Assembly: GCA_046351415.1 (NCBI GenBank)
Contig: JAXLYO010000008.1
Location: 124,001 to 188,000 of the forward strand
Source: JABFRG01 sp046351415
Lineage (GTDB): Bacteria; Myxococcota_A; Polyangia; Polyangiales; Polyangiaceae
Length of the DNA: 64,000 bases
Reading direction: 5' to 3'
Shown: piece after piece, positions 17,111-25,642 of the stretch
Position numbering within the stretch: position 1 is the stretch's first letter
How the letters are laid out: each line of letters opens with the position of its first letter
Notes under the pieces: model-generated
Seen by the model: the letters and a program-made list of their open reading frames with translations, nothing else
Told to the model about the DNA's origin: nothing
Databases searched by the model: none
Program-made: the position numbers and the translations under genes

Positions 17111-18487
17111 TTATTGCACTTTCTTCATGGCCTCGGCCATGCGGTCCGGCTTCACGAACTCCGTGAACCGCGAGGCCTCTTTGCCGCTCGCGTCGAGCAA
17201 CACGACGGTGGGAAGGCCCACGACTTTGTACTTCTTCTTCAGGTCTTGGATCTTCTTGTCGTCGTCGTCGGTCGCATCGATGGTGATCGTGACGAACCTC
17301 GTGGCTTCTCGGCGGACTGCTGCATCGGGCCACGTCTCGTGTTCGAGCTCCTTGCACGCCGTGCACCAGCTTGCGCCGAAGTCGACGAGGACGGGCTTCT
17401 TCTCGGCGAGAGCCTGGGCAAGGCCTTTCTCTTCGCTCTTCTCCCAGGTCATCTGCGGTGCAGGCGGAAGGCCAGCGGCATTGGCGTCGGGCACGATGCT
17501 GGCGCGCGGGACGTCGAACCACGAGAGTGTGAGGTATAGCCCCAGGACAGCCGGGACGATGGAGGCGAGCTTCATCGGCTTCGACAAGTGCGCGATGGGC
17601 GACTTTCGCCGCTCCGCCAGAATATGAACGATGCCGAGACCGAGGCCAACTACAGCGATGGCGATGAAGATCACGAGCATGAGCGTGCTCGGGCTGATGA
17701 AGCCGCGGAAGATCTCTGGCCAGCGATCGCGAAGGTACTTGAAGCCCATGTAGGCGAGCACGACGCCACTGCCCCATTTGATGCCCATCATCCACGCGCC
17801 ACCGCGCGGCAGATTGAGGGCGAAGGTCCCCGCGGCGAAGAACGGCGTTCCGAGCCCCAGGGCAAACGAGAACATCGCTACGCCGCCGATGAGCACGTTC
17901 TTGGAATTCGCAATCCAGATGAGGAGACCGGTCAAGAACGGACCCGTGCAAGGTGCAGCAATCAAACCAAGGACGAGGCCGAGAACGAAGGCCCCGCCGA
18001 AGCCGACGCCACCGACGTTGGAGACGCGATTCGTGAGGCTTGCGGGCAGCGCGAGTTCGAACGCTCCGAACATGGATGCGGCGAGCGCGAGGAAGACGAG
18101 CGCGATCACTGCGACGACGTACGGATTCGCGAGCGCCGCGCCCATGCCTTTGCCTGTGAATGCAGCCACGATGCCGAGCGGCGTGAACAGCGTTGCGATG
18201 CCGAGAACGTAGGTCGCTGAGAGACCGGCCCCACGCATGCGCGACTTGGATTCTGTTGCGCCGAAGATGGACACCGTGATGGGGATCATCGGCCACACGC
18301 AAGGCGTGAGGCTTGCCACGAGTCCGCCCAAGTAACAGGCACCTATCGCGAACAACATGCCGTGTTCGGCCAAGGCTCTCTCGAATGCGCCCGTATCAGA
18401 ACCGTCGGCCGCGAACGCGAGGTTCGGTACGAGGAGAACGAGGAGAGCCAAACTCACGATTAGCCCGTGGAGCGTCTTTCGCTGCAT
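17111..18487 (-). CDS. DsbD/ScsB-like thiol:disulfide interchange protein (no N-terminal alpha domain)
   Basis: Carries electrons from cytoplasmic thioredoxin across the inner membrane to periplasmic reductants. The 458-residue product has a signal peptide, then an eight-helix core with the redox Cys in SLTPCVWPMIP (near residue 62) and GLIAAPCTGPFL (near residue 177). The C-terminal thioredoxin-like domain carries the active site ASWCTACKE near residue 372. Classical DsbD has an N-terminal immunoglobulin-like alpha domain of about 120 residues; here only about 20 residues separate the signal peptide from the first helix, so it is a short form. The substrate could be another Dsb or a cytochrome c maturation protein. 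It stands alone next to the inverted-repeat element. Confidence 0.9.
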   Translation of the reverse strand: MQRKTLHGLIVSLALLVLLVPNLAFAADGSDTGAFERALAEHGMLFAIGACYLGGLVASLTPCVWPMIPITVSIFGATESKSRMRGAGLSATYVLGIATLFTPLGIVAAFTGKGMGAALANPYVVAVIALVFLALAASMFGAFELALPASLTNRVSNVGGVGFGGAFVLGLVLGLIAAPCTGPFLTGLLIWIANSKNVLIGGVAMFSFALGLGTPFFAAGTFALNLPRGGAWMMGIKWGSGVVLAYMGFKYLRDRWPEIFRGFISPSTLMLVIFIAIAVVGLGLGIVHILAERRKSPIAHLSKPMKLASIVPAVLGLYLTLSWFDVPRASIVPDANAAGLPPAPQMTWEKSEEKGLAQALAEKKPVLVDFGASWCTACKELEHETWPDAAVRREATRFVTITIDATDDDDKKIQDLKKKYKVVGLPTVVLLDASGKEASRFTEFVKPDRMAEAMKKVQ

Positions 18488-18654
18488 GCCCTTAGATTAG
18501 CCCTTCTCGCGGACTTGGTTCCATCCCCAGCGAAAAAACATGCGCGTCTGTGGGCAAGAGACCCGCATGAGCGTTCACTGTGGGACAGCGATCGTCCGGC
18601 ATGCCTACCTTCTTGCGAACGATGCGCCTTCGCAGAAGACGCGAGCGAGAGCCT

Positions 18655-19413
18655 CTAGTTTGCGGCCATTTTGGCCAGGGTGGCTTTCGCCATCGAGAGC
18701 TCACCGCGAAGCGCGAGCGACTGCAGCTTCGTTGCCTCTGTCGTCTTCCGCACGAAGGCTTCCAGGTGCCGCTGGGCGATGCGCCATTGTCCGGCAGCGT
18801 AGGCCAAATGCCCGAGGACGAATCGACCGTACCCCTGGCCACAGGGCGCTTCTTGAAGGCGCTCGAACGCCTCTTGTACGTCGTCTGGCGAGCTTCCACC
18901 CGAGGCGATCTGGCAGAGCAGGAGGTGCGCGCGGTAAAGCGGCTTGTCGTGGGTCCCCCACCGGGCTGCACGAGTGAGGGCGCTTTCCGCCTCCTCGTAG
19001 CGCTGGGCCAGAAAGAGAATCGAGCCGAGCGTCCAATGATGAAAGGCGCGCCGTGAAGCCGGGCAGTATCGCGCTGCGGCCCGCAAATCGGAGAGCGCCG
19101 CTTCGAGGTCGCCTTGGGCGAGCGCCGCACGTGCCGCGTCTTGCAGCAGCACGTCACGAAGGACGCCGAGTTCTACGGCTTGGGCCGCCACTTTTCGCGC
19201 GTCGTCGAACTTCTCGTCTTCGAACAGCGACAGATAGAGCTGCCTTAGCAGCATGGCCTGCGTCGTCTTGTCGAGCGGCGCGCGCGTCGCAAGTCCCAAC
19301 CGCGCGTAACGAGCGCGCGAAGCGGACGACTTCGACGACATGGCCTTCTTCAGCCAGTCTTCGGGACTTACCGTCAGGACGCGGGCGCTCACGATTTTGT
19401 TTGTAGCATGCAC
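18655..19413 (-). CDS. TPR-repeat protein
   Basis: A 252-residue cytoplasmic-looking protein with no signal peptide. Helix pairs typical of tetratricopeptide repeats run through most of it: FDDARKVAAQAVELG, GDLEAALSDLRAAARYCP, RAFHHWTLGSILFLAQRYEE and YGRFVLGHLAYAAGQWRIAQ. TPRs mediate protein-protein contacts; the partner is unknown. The GTG at 19413 gives the longest form; a GTG at 19392 is also possible. It stands alone, 167 bp from the dsbD-like gene, and is divergent from the lipoprotein pair at 19548. Confidence 0.75.
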   Translation of the reverse strand: MHATNKIVSARVLTVSPEDWLKKAMSSKSSASRARYARLGLATRAPLDKTTQAMLLRQLYLSLFEDEKFDDARKVAAQAVELGVLRDVLLQDAARAALAQGDLEAALSDLRAAARYCPASRRAFHHWTLGSILFLAQRYEEAESALTRAARWGTHDKPLYRAHLLLCQIASGGSSPDDVQEAFERLQEAPCGQGYGRFVLGHLAYAAGQWRIAQRHLEAFVRKTTEATKLQSLALRGELSMAKATLAKMAAN

Positions 19414-19547
19414 ATGGTAGGGCCGCCAAGCTGGCAGCCCGTGGCATTTGGGGCCCTCTATCCCGCGGGCGCGCTCCGTGCTACTACCGGTCCCCAGTCG
19501 TTCTTTCCGCGTCTCTCGGCTCGCCGCTGGTCGCAGGTTTTTTCACC

Positions 19548-19829
19548 ATGAAAGCCCCGTTCGTCGCCCTCTCGTTCGTCCTTCTGTGCGCCTGCGGTCG
19601 GCCTGCAACCGAGGAAGATTGTCGAATGATCTTCGACCGAAGCGTCGAGGTCGAGATGCGGGCGCTCGACAAGTCCGACGGCGACACCCTCGCCAAGAAG
19701 AAGGCGGAGCTCGGCAAGACGTTCGAAGCCGATCTCAAGCAGTGCGTCGGCAAGCGAATCACCGATAGTACGCTTGCATGCATTCGAGCCGCCAAGACAT
19801 CCGAGGAATTGGGTAAATGCGGAAAATGA
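19548..19829 (+). CDS. Small Cys-rich lipoprotein (first of a tandem pair)
   Basis: A 93-residue protein with a signal peptide ending LLCAC (residue 16). The mature part has paired Cys (EEDC, LKQC, LACIRAAKTSEELGKC) and a charged helical middle. The pattern of a Cys soon after the lipobox, a helix, then CxxxxxxxxxxxxC at the end recurs in the next gene, so the two look like diverged tandem copies. Its stop overlaps the next ATG by 4 bp. The family is unknown to me; a small periplasmic disulfide-stabilised helical bundle is likely. Confidence 0.75.
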   Translation: MKAPFVALSFVLLCACGRPATEEDCRMIFDRSVEVEMRALDKSDGDTLAKKKAELGKTFEADLKQCVGKRITDSTLACIRAAKTSEELGKCGK

Positions 19830-20119
19830 CCAAAGTTTTGCTCGCTGCCAGTCTCACGACGGTCTCCCTCCTGGGCTGCAGCAAGAAGGTCTCCCAGCCC
19901 GAGTGCGACCAACTCGTCGAACACTATGCGAGCCTCGTCGTGCGCGAGAACAATCCGGACGCATCTCCCGAAGTCGTGAAGGCGGAACAAGAGCGGGAGC
20001 GCCGCGAAGCGAAGGGCGACGACGGCTTCAAGAACTGCACGACGGAAGTGCAGCGGTCCGAATTCGGGTGCGCCATGCGTTCGACCACCTCCGAAGGCGT
20101 ACTCCGCTGCCTCGAATAG
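19826..20119 (+). CDS. Small Cys-rich lipoprotein (second of a tandem pair)
   Basis: A 97-residue lipoprotein with lipobox SLLGC near residue 18. The mature protein carries Cys in PECDQL, KNCTT, FGCAM and LRCLE, mirroring the spacing in the gene just upstream. The Glu/Arg-rich helical centre is also shared, so I read these as paralogues from a tandem duplication. The ATG at 19826 overlaps the previous stop (ATGA); an in-frame ATG at 19817 also exists. The end is only 15 bp from the convergent lipoprotein gene at 20135. Function unknown. Confidence 0.75.
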   Translation: MTKVLLAASLTTVSLLGCSKKVSQPECDQLVEHYASLVVRENNPDASPEVVKAEQERERREAKGDDGFKNCTTEVQRSEFGCAMRSTTSEGVLRCLE

Positions 20120-20134
20120 AGCGCAGGCTCGGGC

Positions 20135-20494
20135 TTACTTCTTTCGATGCTTGCCTTTGGGCACTTCCTCGGCGTCGGGTGAGCGCGTGTGCGCGGCATA
20201 TCCAGAGAGGCGCATTTTGCCGCCCACACGGCTCGGTTCTTCGGGAACGTCCCAAACGACGTCGCCCCCGAGCTTGCAGGTTTCCTCTTTGAGCTGAGCC
20301 TCGCATTCCTTGCGACCGAGTGCTTCGTCGCAGTCGGCGTACACCGTCCCGATGTTATCGATGGCTGCGCTCGGCGCACCCTGATAGAGCCCGACCTCGC
20401 AGTTCCGAGCCCTGGGCGGATACTTGGCGGGAGCCGAACCGCAGGCCGAGAGGCAGGCGACGGACACGACGAACATGACTCGCATGAATGGCAT
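20135..20494 (-). CDS. Small lipoprotein of unknown function
   Basis: About 119 residues. Near the start is MRVMFVVSVACLSACGSAP, a compact signal peptide with lipobox LSAC. The mature part has four Cys (NCEVG, YADCDE, KECEAQ, ETCKLGGD) and a GGDVVWDVP segment, which resembles small heavy-metal or DUF4156-like lipoproteins. That likeness is weak, so I keep it as unknown. The frame continues upstream to 20587 but that part is antisense to the MATE gene; ATG 20494 or 20485 are the sensible starts. Its 5' end overlaps the start of the divergent MATE gene, so its promoter must lie inside that gene. Confidence 0.7.
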   Translation of the reverse strand: MPFMRVMFVVSVACLSACGSAPAKYPPRARNCEVGLYQGAPSAAIDNIGTVYADCDEALGRKECEAQLKEETCKLGGDVVWDVPEEPSRVGGKMRLSGYAAHTRSPDAEEVPKGKHRKK

Positions 20495-21854
20495 CGTACA
20501 CGACTCGCCGGCTTCCGCATGGACGGAAGCTCGGAAGCTTGCGCGCCTTGCCGCCCCGATTGCGCTCGCGCAGGTAGGCATGATCATGCTTCACGTCGTC
20601 GATACGGCCATTCTCGGTCGTGAATCACCGAGCGCGCTCGAAGCCGGTTCGCTCGGGCGCAACATCATGTTCGCGTGTCTCTCGCTCGGACTCGGCGTTT
20701 CGCTCACGCTCGAATCCATTGCATCGCAAGCCATCGCCGCAGGTGAGCCTGATCGCGCCTGGCAAGCCTTCGTGCGGGTGCTGCGCGCCAACGTACTCAT
20801 CATGCCGATCTCGGGCCTCCTCGCCGTCGCGATCGTTCTCGCCTTGCCGAGCATTCCCGGCTTTCACATTTCGGAGAGCGCGTCCCGTGGAGCGCGCGCA
20901 TTCATCTTCGGAAACTTGCCGGTACTCTTTGCACAGAGCGGCTTTGCTGCAGGTCGCACGCTCCTTCAAGCGCACGGCCGTACGATGCCCTCGCTCGTCG
21001 CTTCCATTGCCGCCAACGTCCTCAACTGGATTGTCTGCAACGCGCTCGTCCGCGGAGACGCGTTCTTTTCTTCGCTCCATCTGCCGCTCACCGGATTTCG
21101 CGGATGGGGGCCGCTTGGTGCGGGCCTGGCCGGGAGCATCAGTGCGACGTTCATGTGCACGTGGGTCCTCATCGCTGCGCGCAAGCATCGGGTGACGGGC
21201 CCGAACGAAGCTCCCTCCGTCACGACCATCTTGCGCATGGGCACGTCTGTCTCCGTCCAGCTGCTCGCTGAGATTGGCGCATTTGCGCTTGCCGGGGTGC
21301 TCTCCGTGCATTTCGGTCAAACGCAGACCGACGCATTCCAAATCGCCCTCCAGCTCGCCAGCCTCACGTTCATGGGGGCACTCGGCGTAAGCGGTGCAAC
21401 GTCGGTGCGCGTCGGCCGTGCGATCGGAAAGGGGGAGAGTGCACGTTTGCCTGGTTCCGTCGGCATCATCATGGGCGCGAGCGTGATGTCGATCGGCGCA
21501 GCTCTGTTCACGCTCTTCCCCGCGCCACTCGTCGCGCGGTTCACGCAAGACCCTTCCGTGCTCGTCGCGGGGGTTGCGTTCCTACACGTGGCTGCCTTCT
21601 TCCAGTTGTTCGATGGCGTCCAGGCGGTTTCGGCGGGTGCGCTCCGCGGTGCCGGCGACGTTCGCTTTGCCTCCTACTGCACGTTGTTTGCGCATTGGGC
21701 CGTAGGCATCCCGTTCGCCCTCTTGTTTGCATTCGGGTTCCACATGGGCGCGTTCGGTCTTTGGTGTGGACTCACCCTCGGCCTCGTCGCAGCTGCCACG
21801 ACGATGTCCGGTCGCTTCGTCTACATCTCACGAAGGCTCATTACACGGGTGTGA
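20475..21854 (+). CDS. MATE-family multidrug/metabolite efflux transporter
   Basis: Inner-membrane cation-coupled antiporter that expels drugs or metabolites. The 459-residue product has about twelve hydrophobic helices in the two-bundle MATE order. Conserved-looking parts are ARLAAPIALAQVGMIMLHVVDTAILG at the start of bundle 1, split by me as APIALAQ plus VDTAILG, and GVSGATSVRVGRAIGKG plus GVQAVSAGALRGAGD in bundle 2, which resemble NorM/DinF-type members. ATGs at 20475 and 20484 are both possible; both lie within the start of the divergent lipoprotein gene. Substrate unknown. Confidence 0.92.
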   Translation: MTRMNGIVHDSPASAWTEARKLARLAAPIALAQVGMIMLHVVDTAILGRESPSALEAGSLGRNIMFACLSLGLGVSLTLESIASQAIAAGEPDRAWQAFVRVLRANVLIMPISGLLAVAIVLALPSIPGFHISESASRGARAFIFGNLPVLFAQSGFAAGRTLLQAHGRTMPSLVASIAANVLNWIVCNALVRGDAFFSSLHLPLTGFRGWGPLGAGLAGSISATFMCTWVLIAARKHRVTGPNEAPSVTTILRMGTSVSVQLLAEIGAFALAGVLSVHFGQTQTDAFQIALQLASLTFMGALGVSGATSVRVGRAIGKGESARLPGSVGIIMGASVMSIGAALFTLFPAPLVARFTQDPSVLVAGVAFLHVAAFFQLFDGVQAVSAGALRGAGDVRFASYCTLFAHWAVGIPFALLFAFGFHMGAFGLWCGLTLGLVAAATTMSGRFVYISRRLITRV

Positions 21855-21900
21855 TGAGCGTGCGGTGCATTCCCGACGGCTTCCGCAGGCGGGACAACCG

Positions 21901-22899
21901 CTAGAGCCAGCCGTTCTCACGGTACCAGGCGAAAGCACGCTTGCACCCTTCGGTCGCGAAGACGGTCGGCTCGAAGCCGGTGTCTGCTCGCAGGGCATCG
22001 ATGCTGCACGTCCACGCTTCCTGAGCGCCCATGATGGCTTTCTGCTGATTGAAGAGGCGCGGCTTCTTGTCGAGCTTCGTCAAAAACTCGCCCCCATAGG
22101 CCGCCGCCGTCACGAAGAACTCGGGGAAATCGATCGTCCGCACCTTGTGCCCCGCGGCTTTGACGATCGCGTCCTGGAATTGGCCCCACGTCACGACCTC
22201 ACCATCGGAGACGAAGTAGCCTTTGCCGACGGTGTTGGGACTGACGGTCGCGAGGAGCGTGGCCGTCACCAAGTCGTCGACGTAGACGTTCGAGATGAAA
22301 CGATCGCGATTGCCGAAGAAGACGTTTCGCTTCTTGTGCACCTCGCGGAACAAGTTGAAGTAGTCCGCGTCGCCGGGGCCATAGACTCCCCCCGGACGAA
22401 GGATGGTCCACGGGACCGTCGTGACGCGCTCGACGACCTCTTCGGCCTCGGCCTTGCTTCGACCATAGAACTCGATGGGTTTGCGCGTATTCGTCTCGAT
22501 ATGCGGGCGAGTACGTGTGGAAGGGCCGAAGCACGCGAGTGACGAGAAGTGCACGAAGCGCTTGACCCCGGTGTGCTTCCGCTCGAGCGCGCGAAGCAGG
22601 TTCTCCGTGGGCATCACGTTGCCTGCTTGGAAGTCCGCGTAGGTCACACCCTTCGTCACCCCAGCGACGTGGAAGACGTAGTCGGGCTTTTCGGCCAGTA
22701 CGAGGTCCTCGAGTTCGGCGAGGTTGTCGTAGGATGCTTCGACGCTGCGCCCCTTTTTCGAAGGCGGTGAGCCCGTGCGCCTTATCGACAAGACGTCGAC
22801 GCCCTGATCGAGGAGCGCGTCGCGGAGCCTTCCGCCGATGAAACCGCTCGCGCCAGTGATGAGTGCTTTGCCTTCGAGTTTGGGTGTTTCCACGGACAT
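21901..22899 (-). CDS. NAD(P)-dependent epimerase/dehydratase (extended SDR)
   Basis: A 332-residue extended short-chain dehydrogenase acting on a nucleotide sugar, sterol-like or similar hydroxyl substrate. The Rossmann motif GASGFIGG is at residues 16-23, the catalytic YGRSK (YxxxK) near 144-148, and the FSSLACFG strand precedes it. RPGGVYGPGD and NVYVDDLV are typical of the UDP-sugar epimerase/3-beta-HSD branch. It starts at ATG 22899 and stands alone, 46 bp from the convergent MATE gene. The exact substrate cannot be told from sequence. Confidence 0.9.
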   Translation of the reverse strand: MSVETPKLEGKALITGASGFIGGRLRDALLDQGVDVLSIRRTGSPPSKKGRSVEASYDNLAELEDLVLAEKPDYVFHVAGVTKGVTYADFQAGNVMPTENLLRALERKHTGVKRFVHFSSLACFGPSTRTRPHIETNTRKPIEFYGRSKAEAEEVVERVTTVPWTILRPGGVYGPGDADYFNLFREVHKKRNVFFGNRDRFISNVYVDDLVTATLLATVSPNTVGKGYFVSDGEVVTWGQFQDAIVKAAGHKVRTIDFPEFFVTAAAYGGEFLTKLDKKPRLFNQQKAIMGAQEAWTCSIDALRADTGFEPTVFATEGCKRAFAWYRENGWL

Positions 22900-22938
22900 G
22901 GAATGCCTCGACTCGAACCCGCTGTAAAGGGGAGGGAC

Positions 22939-23757
22939 CTAAAACGTAAGCCCTTGGTAGCTTAGGCGCAGTTTCGAAGGGGCTTTCTTGGCGAGCTCCT
23001 GGCCGCTTTCGGTCCTCACGTCGGTTCCGCTCATCACGAGCAAGTAGATACCGAGCGCAGTCAAACCCGCACCCACACCGAGGCTGATGATGCCGAAGGT
23101 CTGGAACGTCTGCGGCAGCTTGCTCGTGCTGGTCTTGTCTTCCATGGCAAGGCCGACGGGTAGGAAGACTGCACCCATGATGAGCCCCGTGAGGCCAAAC
23201 GTGAACGAGTACGCACCCCCGAGGCGCACGCCGGCATTGCCGCCGAACACTTTGAGCCTGAGCGGCTTCTGAGGATCGCCCGACGATGGGGGCAATTGGA
23301 AATTCTTCGAGAGCGACATGCCCGGCGCATCGACGCGATACGTGCCGTGGGGGTCCACGTTCGCCGTGCAGGGGGCAACGCAGATGTTTTCCCAATTCTC
23401 GAAAGAAACGTAAACAGCTCGCCCGCCGGCGTAGCCGGTGCCCGACCCTTGCCCGGTGATGCGCTGGAGTTGCGTCCCCGGGTGGTCGCTTTGAATCTCG
23501 ACGCGCTGCTTCGGAGCTTGAGACGCCGGCTCTTCGGTATGCGCGATGTCGTTCCACGGGATGACGCGCACTTCGCCCGTCGCGAGCTTCAAGACGACCT
23601 TGTCACCGGGCACGCGCTCGACGAGCTCGCCCCGAACGGTCGACCCATTCTTCAAGTTGAGGGTCGTGGCTTCGTCGGCGAGGGCTGAGCGCCCTTCCAA
23701 CGCGCAAAGCGCGAGCGTCATCGACATGCCGGCGAAAAGTCCTGGAAGAATGCGCAT
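22939..23757 (-). CDS. Secreted envelope protein with two C-terminal membrane helices
   Basis: A 272-residue protein starting at ATG 23757 with a signal peptide (cleavage after SALA). Residues 30-80 (LNLKNGSTVRGELVERVPGDKVVLKLATG is the region; key parts are GSTVRGE and GDKVVLKL) resemble the small beta-barrel seen in many myxobacterial envelope proteins that bind or sense a ligand. A middle domain has a Cys pair (ICVAPCTANV). Two hydrophobic helices near residues 175 and 215 end the protein. No enzymatic motif is visible. It is followed on the same strand by the epimerase gene 39 bp downstream. Confidence 0.65.
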   Translation of the reverse strand: MRILPGLFAGMSMTLALCALEGRSALADEATTLNLKNGSTVRGELVERVPGDKVVLKLATGEVRVIPWNDIAHTEEPASQAPKQRVEIQSDHPGTQLQRITGQGSGTGYAGGRAVYVSFENWENICVAPCTANVDPHGTYRVDAPGMSLSKNFQLPPSSGDPQKPLRLKVFGGNAGVRLGGAYSFTFGLTGLIMGAVFLPVGLAMEDKTSTSKLPQTFQTFGIISLGVGAGLTALGIYLLVMSGTDVRTESGQELAKKAPSKLRLSYQGLTF

Positions 23758-23834
23758 CGTTCGTCTTTCTCGGAGGTAATCCCCCTGCATGAGCCCGGTG
23801 CGAGGCGTGAGTCGCAACGGCCCCCGTCGATTCT

Positions 23835-25574
23835 CTACGCTTGCGCGGTTTGTGCGATCTTGGACCAGGTGTCCTTGAGCGTAATGGTTCGGTTGAAGAC
23901 GAGAGCGCCCTCCTTGGAATCTTCGTCGACCCTGAAGTATCCGAGTCGCTCGAACTGCATCGCTTCACCGACTTTGGCGGAAGCGAGGCTGGGCTCGAGC
24001 TGTGCGCCTGTCAGCACTTCGCACGACTGCGGATTGAGGTGCGCCAGCCACGCGTCCTTGTCCTCTTCCTGACCAGCCTCGACCTTCAGAGGATTTTCGT
24101 TCGCGAAAAGTCGATCGTAGAGGCGTACCTCGGCGCGGACCGCATGCGCCGCGGAGACCCAGTGAAGCGTCGCTTTGACCTTGCGACCGTCTTGGGGCGT
24201 CCCGCCTTTCGAGTTCTCGTCCCACTCGCATACGACTTCGACCACGTTGCCTGCCGCGTCTTTCACGAGGTCGACGCACTTGATGACGCACGCGAAGCGA
24301 AGGCGAACTTCTTGCCCTGGCGCGAGACGGAAGAACTTCTTCGGCGGGATCTCGGCGAAGTCTTCCTGTTCGATGTAGATGGTGCGGGAAAGCGGGACCT
24401 TGCGCGACTTTCCGTTCGGGTCGTCGGCGTTGTAGGGCGCGTCGAACCAAATCACTTCGCCCTCCGGGAAGTTGCGAAGGGTCACCTTGAGCGGACGCAG
24501 GACGCCCATCACGCGCGGCGTGGTCAGGTTCAGGTCTTCACGAACCGCATGCTCGAGGAGGGCAACGTCGACCAGGGAGTCGCGGGTCGCCACCCCGACG
24601 CGTTCGCAGAATTTTCGTAGCGCGGCCGGTGTGTAGCCGCGACGACGAATGCCCGCGAGCGTCGGCATGCGAGGGTCGTCCCAGCCGCGAACGTGCTTTC
24701 CCGAAACGAGCTGCTGGAGCTTGCGTTTGCTGAGCACCGTATAGGTGAGGTTGAGACGCGCGAACTCGATTTGCTGCGGCCGCGCATCGTTTGGCGCGTG
24801 GATGCGATCGAGGAACCAGTGGTAGAGCGGACGATGGTTGACGAACTCGAGCGTGCATACGGAGTGCGTGATGCCTTCGATGTAGTCGGACTGTCCGTGA
24901 GCCCAGTCGTACATGGGGTAGATGACCCACTTGTCACCCGTGCGGTGATGTTTCGCATGGCGGATGCGGTACATGACAGGGTCACGCATTTTCACGTCGC
25001 TCGAGGCCATGTCACCCTTTGCGCGAAGCACGTGTGCGCCGTCTGGGAACTCGCCTTTGCGCATGCGTGTGAACAGGTCGAGGTTCTCTTCGGGCGTTCG
25101 GTTCCGGTAGGGTGAGTCGGTGCCGGGCTTGTAGAAGTCGCCGCGCGTGTCACGGATCTCGTCGGTCGTGCGGCTGTCGACGTAGGCTACGCCGTCCTTG
25201 ATCATCTGCACCGCGAAGTCGTGGAGCTTGTCGAAGTAATCGGAGGCGAAGTAGGGCTTGTCGCTCCACTGGAACCCGAGCCAGCGCACATCGTTCTGGA
25301 TGGATTCGACGTATTCGACCTCTTCCGTTTCCGGATTGGTGTCGTCGAAGCGGAGGTTGCATTTGCCGCCGAACTTCTCCGCGAGGCCGAAGTTCAGACA
25401 GATCGACTTGGCGTGGCCAAGGTGGAGGTACCCGTTCGGCTCCGGAGGAAAGCGCGTGACGACTCGGCCTCCGTTTTTCCCTGCCGCGAGGTCGGCCTGA
25501 ACGAGCTCCTCCACGAAGTTCGGCGGAATTTCGGCGTTCTCGGCCCCCTTGCTGCTCTCTGCGCGCTCAACCAT
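23835..25574 (-). CDS. glnS: Glutaminyl-tRNA synthetase
   Basis: Charges tRNA-Gln with glutamine in the cytoplasm. The 579-residue product (start ATG 25574) has the class I signature PPEPNGYLHLGHAKSICLNF, with the HIGH-type HLGH at 51-54, and the KMSKS-type loop VLSKRKL near residue 277. The anticodon-binding beta-barrels typical of eukaryotic-type GlnRS fill the C-terminal half. This class is found in some bacteria instead of the GatCAB route. The frame continues far upstream of 25574, but that part lies across a divergent lipoprotein gene and is not family-like. The start is 68 bp from that divergent gene. Confidence 0.97.
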   Translation of the reverse strand: MVERAESSKGAENAEIPPNFVEELVQADLAAGKNGGRVVTRFPPEPNGYLHLGHAKSICLNFGLAEKFGGKCNLRFDDTNPETEEVEYVESIQNDVRWLGFQWSDKPYFASDYFDKLHDFAVQMIKDGVAYVDSRTTDEIRDTRGDFYKPGTDSPYRNRTPEENLDLFTRMRKGEFPDGAHVLRAKGDMASSDVKMRDPVMYRIRHAKHHRTGDKWVIYPMYDWAHGQSDYIEGITHSVCTLEFVNHRPLYHWFLDRIHAPNDARPQQIEFARLNLTYTVLSKRKLQQLVSGKHVRGWDDPRMPTLAGIRRRGYTPAALRKFCERVGVATRDSLVDVALLEHAVREDLNLTTPRVMGVLRPLKVTLRNFPEGEVIWFDAPYNADDPNGKSRKVPLSRTIYIEQEDFAEIPPKKFFRLAPGQEVRLRFACVIKCVDLVKDAAGNVVEVVCEWDENSKGGTPQDGRKVKATLHWVSAAHAVRAEVRLYDRLFANENPLKVEAGQEEDKDAWLAHLNPQSCEVLTGAQLEPSLASAKVGEAMQFERLGYFRVDEDSKEGALVFNRTITLKDTWSKIAQTAQA

Positions 25575-25642
25575 GGATATCCGTATATTACCGGTCCATG
25601 CCCATTGTCGACGGGGGCCTTCGGGCCGCGTAGAATAGGGCC

